From NCBI RefSeq assembly GCF_008107625.1, contig NZ_SDKK01000023.1, forward strand, positions 16,221-80,220: a stretch of DNA of 64,000 nt, read 5' to 3'. A program made the translations under genes and the position numbers. Position 1 is the stretch's first letter; each line of letters begins with the position of its first letter. The DNA comes from Zoogloea oleivorans. Lineage in GTDB: Bacteria; Pseudomonadota; Gammaproteobacteria; Burkholderiales; Rhodocyclaceae. Below are positions 58,618 through 64,000 of this stretch, one piece after another. The notes under the pieces were generated by a model. The model searched no databases. It had not been told where the DNA came from and worked only from the letters and a program-made list of their open reading frames with translations.

Positions 58618-59222
58618 GCGCCGCCGAAGTGCTCTCCGATCCAGTCGGCCCACTGGCGGGTGGCGGCACGCCGTTGTGGTTCCGGGCCGTCGGGTGCATA
58701 ACTTCCCAGCTGGCGCCACAGGGCCTGCCAGTTGCCGGTGCCGGGCTGTGCGCTGACGATGTCGTGGACGACCACAAAGGCGTGGGCGCGGGTGTCGGGT
58801 GATGCGGCGTCGAGGAGCGGCAGGACAGCTCTCAGGGCTGCCGGTCCCTGGTCGATGAGCGCGTAGGTGCTGAGGGTGTAGGGCGCGCACAGAACGTCGG
58901 CAAAGTCATCGATGGTGCGAATCAGCGCCGCCTGGGCCCGCGGGTCGCCGATGCGGGCCAGCCCCAGGGCGCCAAAGGCCCGCACGCGCTCGTCCTGGTT
59001 GTCGACCAGGCCGGCGAGTGCGTCGGCGCTGCCCGGCTCGGCAATCTCTGCCAAGGCCTGGGCGAGTTGCGGCTTGAGGGTGGCATCGGCATCCGGCAGG
59101 GCGGCGACAAGGGCGGGCGCCACCGCCCGACCAGCCTCGACGATCTCGGCCAGGGCCAGGGCGCGGACATTGAAGTCGGCGTCCTGCAGGTCGGCCAGCA
59201 GTGTTTCGATGCTTTCCATCAT
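58614..59222 (-). CDS. HEAT-like repeat protein
   Basis: 202 residues of alpha-solenoid repeats: IETLLADLQDADFNVRALAL, LVAALPDADATLKPQLAQAL, LVDNQDERVRAFGALGLARI and VLPLLDAASPDTRAHAFVVV, each about 31 residues. It is a protein-interaction scaffold with no catalytic motif. Its start overlaps the stop of the DUF4157-OmpA gene by 4 nt, so it belongs to that operon and could be a chaperone or adaptor for the toxin system (inference). Confidence 0.72.
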   Translation of the reverse strand: MMESIETLLADLQDADFNVRALALAEIVEAGRAVAPALVAALPDADATLKPQLAQALAEIAEPGSADALAGLVDNQDERVRAFGALGLARIGDPRAQAALIRTIDDFADVLCAPYTLSTYALIDQGPAALRAVLPLLDAASPDTRAHAFVVVHDIVSAQPGTGNWQALWRQLGSYAPDGPEPQRRAATRQWADWIGEHFGGA

Positions 59223-61012
59223 GGCCCCGCTGCGGGTACGTGGGCGAAGCTCAGCACCACCCGGCGGTTGGCCCAGCGGTTGGCTTCGCGGCGCTGGTCG
59301 GCGCCGACCGCCGCGTTGCCGCCCTGGTCGCCGGTGCCGGCGTTGGTGGTTGCCGAGGTGGAGGCGCCGTGGCCGATGAGGATGCCGTTGATGCGTGCGG
59401 CCGCGATGCCGCGCCCGAGCAGGGCCGCTTCCACGGCCTCGGCGCGCCGCAGGGACAAGTCCCGGTTGTAGTCGCTGGCGCCGCCCACCTGGTCGGCAAA
59501 GCCTTCGAGGCTCATTTCCACATCGGCGTTGCGCGTCAGGTAGGCCAGGAAGGTGTCGATCTTGGCGCTTTCGGCGGCGCTCAGCACTGCGCTGTCGAAG
59601 GGGAAGTAGAAGCTCACCGGCTCATGCACATAAAAGTCCCGGTGACGTTCCATGGCCTCGCCGAAGGTGGCCGACAGACCGGGATCGACGCTCAGGTGCT
59701 CGCTGACAACATGCCCGGCGCGCAGGCCGAAGCCCCAGTTCACGACGCCGTAGGTGATCATCGTGTCCTCGCCGAGGGCCGCGGTTTCAAAGCTGAAGTC
59801 CAGGTTGGCGGTTTTGCTGTTCGTGCCAGGGAAGTCGTACATCGCCGCCGAGCGGATGTCGGCGAGGTTGTCCGAGCGCTTGAAGCCCGGGGTCTGGCCG
59901 ACCACGCCGCCGGTGCCGCCACCGTACATGGCAGGCTGCTGGGTCTGGCCGGCTACGCCCACGGTGCCCGGTGCTGCCGGCTGGAAATTGTAGCGCGGCG
60001 ACAGGAAGCTGCCCTGCGGAACACCCGGTGCGGCGGCATTGGGGCGGTGGTGCACATCGGTGAAGAAGCCGCCTTCGACGCCCGTTGTCGCATCCTCCTC
60101 GGTGCGCAGGCCGGGGGTGCCGAGGGCGCCGCGCGGGGCCTGGGCGGCCGGCATGCTGGAGGGATTGAGGTCGGCGCCGCCCGCATCGGTGAGCCTGACG
60201 ATCTGCGTCATGGCAATCACGTTGGAGTTCGGGGCGCCCGGCGCGGGTACGAAGCGGATGTAGCCGTCGAGCCCGCTCTTGGTGGCCGGTGTGGCCAGCG
60301 CGCCTTCGCGGGTTTGCAGGTCGATCTCGAAGACGCCGTCGGTACTGCCGGGAATCAGGTAGCTGGCGGCGAAGGTGCATTGGATTGGCGCCTCTCCCGG
60401 GCGGGCCGACAGGGGGCCAACGGGCGAAGTTGCGCCGAGGCCGCCGCCCTGCTGGACCACGTGAGTCAGTTCGTGGGCGGTCAGCGCATCGGGGCCGGGC
60501 TGCAGGCCCTGACCGAAGAAGATGTCGTTGCCGTGGGTGAAGGCCCGGGCGCCCAGGTTGCGGTTGAGGCGCGCCGCGTCGGGGCCGGTGTGTGCGCGCA
60601 CGTTCCCGAAGTCGGCGCCGAAACGGGCCTCCATGGTGCTGCGGGTGGCACTGTCGAGGGGGCTGCCGGAGGAGCCCAGGGCCTGTGCGACGCGTGACGG
60701 GGTGCTGCTGCGGCCCGTCTGCGCCGGGGGCTGTGGCGTGGCGGACTCCCTGGCGGCAGAGGCGCGGGTGCTGTCGGGCTGGCTGATGTGCCCGGCAACC
60801 CGGTCGGCCTCGTTTTCGAAGCTGTCGCCGCGCGCCCCGACTGCCAGTCGGGCCAGTACCTGTGAGTGCAGGCCCCCGGCGGATTGGCCGAGAAAGCGCG
60901 GCATGCCCGATCCTCCCGGCCGCGGCGCGCGCGCGTCCTGCCGGGCTTCGCTGCGCTGGCGCGGTGCTGTACTCTTGCGCGGGGCAAGCGCCCTGTAACT
61001 GCTGGTGGCCAT
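59219..61012 (-). CDS. DUF4157 and OmpA-domain protein of an extracellular contractile injection system locus
   Basis: 597 residues from the ATG at 61012, with AAGGAG 6 nt upstream. A disordered, basic N-terminus precedes DUF4157 (about 105-185): MEARFGADFGNVRAHTGPDA, ARAFTHGNDIFFGQG and a HExxH-type AHELTHVVQQGGG. A poorly conserved middle is followed by a C-terminal OmpA-like domain (FYFPFDSAVLSAAESAKIDT; LSLRRAEAVEAALLGRGI). DUF4157 is a marker of extracellular contractile injection systems and their cargo. The combination with a peptidoglycan-binding OmpA part is notable. No tail sheath gene is in the window. Confidence 0.83.
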   Translation of the reverse strand: MATSSYRALAPRKSTAPRQRSEARQDARAPRPGGSGMPRFLGQSAGGLHSQVLARLAVGARGDSFENEADRVAGHISQPDSTRASAARESATPQPPAQTGRSSTPSRVAQALGSSGSPLDSATRSTMEARFGADFGNVRAHTGPDAARLNRNLGARAFTHGNDIFFGQGLQPGPDALTAHELTHVVQQGGGLGATSPVGPLSARPGEAPIQCTFAASYLIPGSTDGVFEIDLQTREGALATPATKSGLDGYIRFVPAPGAPNSNVIAMTQIVRLTDAGGADLNPSSMPAAQAPRGALGTPGLRTEEDATTGVEGGFFTDVHHRPNAAAPGVPQGSFLSPRYNFQPAAPGTVGVAGQTQQPAMYGGGTGGVVGQTPGFKRSDNLADIRSAAMYDFPGTNSKTANLDFSFETAALGEDTMITYGVVNWGFGLRAGHVVSEHLSVDPGLSATFGEAMERHRDFYVHEPVSFYFPFDSAVLSAAESAKIDTFLAYLTRNADVEMSLEGFADQVGGASDYNRDLSLRRAEAVEAALLGRGIAAARINGILIGHGASTSATTNAGTGDQGGNAAVGADQRREANRWANRRVVLSFAHVPAAGP

Positions 61013-61071
61013 GATCGACTCCTTCCGGCAAAGCGCCGCAATGCACTCCCTGTTCACGTTTTAGCTGATCT

Positions 61072-61701
61072 TCATCCGTCCGGCTCGGTCTCTGCCGGGT
61101 AAATGCATTTGTCCTGGTTGTCGTAAATTTCGGCCAGCCTGCCCTGCTCGAAGTTGACCAGGTAGCCCGTCGGCAGGATCAGGGCCGGGAGCCATTCGGG
61201 CTTGAGGGTGAGCAGGCGTCCGGCGCGAACCCGCACCGCGTGCCGGGGTTCGGCATCGTCGCGGTCGTCCTGTGTGCAGCCGACATACCAGCCGCACTCG
61301 GCAGGGGAATCCGGTTCGGTGCGATGCAGATAGACGCGGGCTGCGTCGAGTGCATCGGGTGTCAGCCACAGGGTCTGGTCGCCCCGTGTGGCGAGGGGGG
61401 CGACGCCTGATTGACGCACCAGCGCAGCCTGGGACTGGAGTACGCCGAGGGTGGCGTCCACCGACGGCCGCCAGCGCATCGGTTCGCTGTCGAAGTCCGG
61501 TTCGCAGACGAACCAGTCCTTGCCGCGTGCCTCTATTTGCAGGGGCGCCCAGCCGAAGTCGATGCGCGAGCCGGGAGCGAGCTGCGGGCCTGCCGCGTCA
61601 AGCAGGGCGAAGTGATCGAGCATGGCGCGGGCGGCCTGGTCGTGTTGTTCGCTGCAGGCAGCGATGAGCAGGTGCTCATTGATACGGAGACTTTGGGTCA
61701 T
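61072..61701 (-). CDS. Candidate immunity protein (Imm33/DUF2185-like C-terminal domain)
   Basis: 209 residues. The N-terminal half (residues 1-100) is unassigned. The C-terminal half, WLTPDALDAARVYLHRTEPD followed by ECGWYVGCTQDDRDD and LPALILPTGYLVNFEQG, resembles the Imm33/DUF2185 fold used by polymorphic-toxin immunity proteins. The gene overlaps the end of the toxin gene by 4 nt (ATGA), the arrangement expected for a toxin-immunity pair. The assignment is by pattern and context. Confidence 0.55.
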   Translation of the reverse strand: MTQSLRINEHLLIAACSEQHDQAARAMLDHFALLDAAGPQLAPGSRIDFGWAPLQIEARGKDWFVCEPDFDSEPMRWRPSVDATLGVLQSQAALVRQSGVAPLATRGDQTLWLTPDALDAARVYLHRTEPDSPAECGWYVGCTQDDRDDAEPRHAVRVRAGRLLTLKPEWLPALILPTGYLVNFEQGRLAEIYDNQDKCIYPAETEPDG

Positions 61702-64000
61702 GGCACTCCCACTTTCTTCAAGCGCCTGGCGATCTCGGCCTCGATGGCCGCGCGGGCTTCTGCTTCCACTTTGGCCAGCGCTTCACGCTGGGCGGCGGGC
61801 AGCTTCGGTGCCTTGCCGGTCTTGCTGGCAAGCCACTCGGGCAGGCTGCTCGCCTGTTTGGACGAATTGCGGCCCTGTTCGAGAAAGCGCAGATTCTGCG
61901 GCATGTCGAGGATGGCCTGCTGGTCGGCGCGGGACAAGCGCCCGAAGCCTTCCATGCCGAAGATCCGGTCTACCGGGACGACATGGTCGACGGCCAGATT
62001 CGACAGTGGCAGGGTTTCGCCGGTCACGTAGTCCACATAGGTGCCGTTGGGCCCCTTGGCTTCCGGCGGCAGGCTCTCCAGGAAGGCGCGCTCGCGCTCG
62101 GCGCCACCGGCACCCTTGAAGGGCGTGCCCTTGCGCAGGGTCTCGCGGGCCTCCGTCGTGAGGCCCTTGGAGGCTTCGATCTTCCCGGCCAGGGCTTTGC
62201 GCTGTGCTGCCAGATCCTGCTGCATGCGCAGGGTTTCCGGGGTGTGGATGTGCTTGTTCTGCTTGAGCGCCGCGGCCAGCCGCGCTTCGCCATCGGCGAT
62301 ACCCTTCTCCATGGCCTTCAGGTCCGCTGCTGTCTGGGCGGCGGCCTCGGCTTCCTTCTTCGCGGCGGCGGCGGCGGCTTCCAGTTCCTCGGCTTTCTTC
62401 AGGGCCTGGGCCTGCTCGTCGAGCATCTGGCGGGCGGTGCGGGCATCTTCCTCGGCGCGCTTGAGGTCGGCTTCCAGGCGCTCGACCCGCTTGCGGGCGG
62501 CGGCGGCTTCGTCGGCCTTGCCGCTGTTGGCTGCCCGGGTGGCCCGGCCGCGTTCGGGCCCGAGCTGCTTGCGGGCCGCCTCGGCGCGCTTGTGGGCTTC
62601 GGCCAGTTCGTCGTCGAGAATCTTCGTCTCGTCGGGGCTGAGAGGTTTGTGGGCCAGGGCTTTCTCGCGTGCTTCGGCCGCCGCCCTGGCCTGGGCATCG
62701 GCCTGCCTTTGCAGGGCCAGGGCGTGTTCGTCCACCTTTTGCAGTTCGCCCGCCCGCAGTTCCGGCGTGGCAACGCAGATTTTGGTCGGCGAATAGCGGC
62801 AGAACCGGCACTCGCCGTTCGGCAGCGTTTCCTCGCGCCATTCGTGCTTGCCGGCCTTGGAGGTGCGGTGTGGGGCGGTGCCCTCCAGGGACTCGGGGCG
62901 CTCCCGGAAACGGTCGCTCTCGTTGCGGGTCTGCTGTGGCGTGAGTTTGTCGTTTTCCAGCTTGCCGCTCTCGGCGGTGCTGGCTTCGCGCCTGGCGGGG
63001 GAATCGGGCTTGACCGTCTCCACGTCCTTCGCATCGGCGGCTTTCGGCTTGTCGGCAACCGGTTCGGCAGGCTTCGGCTCCGGTCGGGGCTCCGCCTTGG
63101 CCGTTGGTGTTTCCAGCTTCTGGGCGGCCTTCTGTTCGGCCAGCTGGGCGCCTTCCTTGCCGAGCGCGCCGGCCGCCTTGCTTTCGGCCTTGGCGGCCTT
63201 GCCGCCGAACTTGCCGAGGAGTTCCTCGCCAAAGCTCAAGAGGCGCTGGCCGATGTTGCCGAGGGCCTTCGAGACGCTCTTGAAGGCGCCGGCGGCGGCA
63301 TCCTTGATCGCCCCGCCGAGTTTCTTGAGGCCGTCGAGCAGGTACTTGCCGAGCTTCTTCAGGAGCTTGAAGGCCTGACCGAGAAACTCCATCGGCCAGT
63401 TGATGAACTTGGCGATGCCCTTGAGGATCGGGCCGGCGGCGATCCAGGTGCCGGCGGTGATGGCGTCGAGCAGGATCTGGAAGGTGATTGTGCCGGTCAG
63501 CCAGCCGATCTTGTCGCCCAGTTCGCCCTCGGCGCCACCGCCGCGGAAGAAGCTCATCAGCTTGTTGGCAAGCCAGGCGCCGCCTTCGCTGATCTTGGCC
63601 TTGGCGCTGTCCCAGACTTCGGAGAGCTTGGTCACCATGTCGTCAAAGCTCATGGTGTTGCCGTTGAAATACTCTTCGACGGCGCTCCAGAAGCCGCCCT
63701 TCACCGTCGCCACGTCGGGGCCGATCTCGCTGGCCACCGCGCCGACCTGTTCCTTGAAGGCCGGCAGGTCGGCCGCGCTGACCTCGACCTGTGCCGCGGC
63801 TGGCTCCTCGGCACTTTCGGCCAGTGGCGCGTTCTTCTTCTGTTCCGCCTGGCGGGCGGCGAGTTGCTCCAGCAACTGGCGGGTCGACTCGGGCATGGGC
63901 GCACCGGACGCCAGCGCGGCGGCGGGGTCGGCGGCGTAGTCTGCTTCGGCCTCGGGAGAGGCCGCCGCCACGGCGGGCGCCAGGGCCACCGGCGCGGCGC
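61698..64000 (-). CDS. Polymorphic toxin with C-terminal HNH nuclease (5' end cut off)
   Basis: At least 766 residues; the frame is open to the window end, so the N-terminus is missing. An Ala-rich start is followed by a conserved helical and membrane-active segment (WLTGTITFQILLDAITAGTW; GPILKGIAKFINWPMEFLGQ), a charged Lys/Pro linker, a long Ala/Glu-rich coiled coil (about 470-620) and the toxin tip: TYVDYVTGETLPLSNLAVDH, HVVPVDRIFG and NLRFLEQGRNSSK, an HNH/GH-E-type nuclease centred on the DH and N-R residues. This architecture is typical of effectors from contractile injection or other polymorphic toxin systems. It is followed by an overlapping immunity candidate and the DUF4157 gene. 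Confidence 0.82.
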   Translation of the reverse strand, partial: AAPVALAPAVAAASPEAEADYAADPAAALASGAPMPESTRQLLEQLAARQAEQKKNAPLAESAEEPAAAQVEVSAADLPAFKEQVGAVASEIGPDVATVKGGFWSAVEEYFNGNTMSFDDMVTKLSEVWDSAKAKISEGGAWLANKLMSFFRGGGAEGELGDKIGWLTGTITFQILLDAITAGTWIAAGPILKGIAKFINWPMEFLGQAFKLLKKLGKYLLDGLKKLGGAIKDAAAGAFKSVSKALGNIGQRLLSFGEELLGKFGGKAAKAESKAAGALGKEGAQLAEQKAAQKLETPTAKAEPRPEPKPAEPVADKPKAADAKDVETVKPDSPARREASTAESGKLENDKLTPQQTRNESDRFRERPESLEGTAPHRTSKAGKHEWREETLPNGECRFCRYSPTKICVATPELRAGELQKVDEHALALQRQADAQARAAAEAREKALAHKPLSPDETKILDDELAEAHKRAEAARKQLGPERGRATRAANSGKADEAAAARKRVERLEADLKRAEEDARTARQMLDEQAQALKKAEELEAAAAAAKKEAEAAAQTAADLKAMEKGIADGEARLAAALKQNKHIHTPETLRMQQDLAAQRKALAGKIEASKGLTTEARETLRKGTPFKGAGGAERERAFLESLPPEAKGPNGTYVDYVTGETLPLSNLAVDHVVPVDRIFGMEGFGRLSRADQQAILDMPQNLRFLEQGRNSSKQASSLPEWLASKTGKAPKLPAAQREALAKVEAEARAAIEAEIARRLKKVGVP

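Noticed and set aside
1..64000. tRNA, rRNA, insertion sequence or phage genes
   Set aside because: None recognised on reading both strands; short intergenic gaps leave little room, and no transposase or phage structural protein motif was seen.

Overview
The window is high-GC, densely coded DNA, most like a betaproteobacterial degrader of aromatics (Rhodocyclales, in the Thauera/Azoarcus/Aromatoleum sense). The evidence is a Dmp-type multicomponent phenol hydroxylase with a full meta-cleavage oxalocrotonate branch, XylR/DmpR-type sigma-54 activators, and paired DUF1302/DUF1329 envelope proteins. That placement is an inference from gene content. No rRNA, tRNA, insertion sequence or CRISPR array was seen.

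Region 1 (1-7.9 kb): a MerR/TipA-type regulator cut by the window edge; a gene for a strikingly eukaryote-like ubiquitin with a hydrophobic, IPTL-CTERM-like tail instead of LRLRGG; an autotransporter 4 nt behind it; a quinone-reductase pair with its HxlR regulator; an exported dienelactone-hydrolase-fold protein; and a LysR regulator. Region 2 (7.9-21.1 kb): a DUF1302-DUF1329-Ycf48-like-RND-UspA/hemerythrin operon, probably an envelope system for hydrophobic aromatics, followed by two XylR/DmpR-type activators. Between these lies a small islet with an HNH nuclease gene flanked by attC-like sites, a broken ynfA copy and a ParE/Phd toxin-antitoxin pair.

Region 3 (21.1-26.9 kb): a sigma-54-driven operon with a Rieske oxygenase, its reductase and a second DUF1302/DUF1329 pair, then ynfA. 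Region 4 (27-45.6 kb): the phenol regulon. A -24/-12 promoter with an upstream inverted repeat drives XylT-like ferredoxin, catechol 2,3-dioxygenase and phenol hydroxylase P0-P5. After a HipBA/XRE islet, a LysR-box promoter drives the lower pathway (semialdehyde dehydrogenase, hydratase, decarboxylase, tautomerase, acetaldehyde dehydrogenase, aldolase), then a second catechol 2,3-dioxygenase and accessory enzymes. Phenols become catechols, then 2-hydroxymuconic semialdehyde, then pyruvate and acetyl-CoA. No DmpD-type hydrolase was found. The same LysR box with identical spacing precedes both the region-2 operon and the lower pathway, which suggests one regulator joins envelope and catabolic functions.

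Region 5 (45.6-58.6 kb): mostly housekeeping genes (YkgJ-type protein, HflX, histidine kinase, DedA-rhodanese, pirin, methyltransferase, Pal, SbmA/BacA-like ABC exporter, orphan sigma-54 activator), one large IPTL-CTERM surface protein, and an unusual array of 21-bp self-complementary units near 53.8-54.1 kb. Region 6 (58.6-64 kb, minus strand): a polymorphic-toxin module with a long toxin ending in an HNH nuclease, an overlapping Imm33/DUF2185-like immunity candidate, a DUF4157-OmpA protein typical of extracellular contractile injection systems, and a HEAT-repeat protein.
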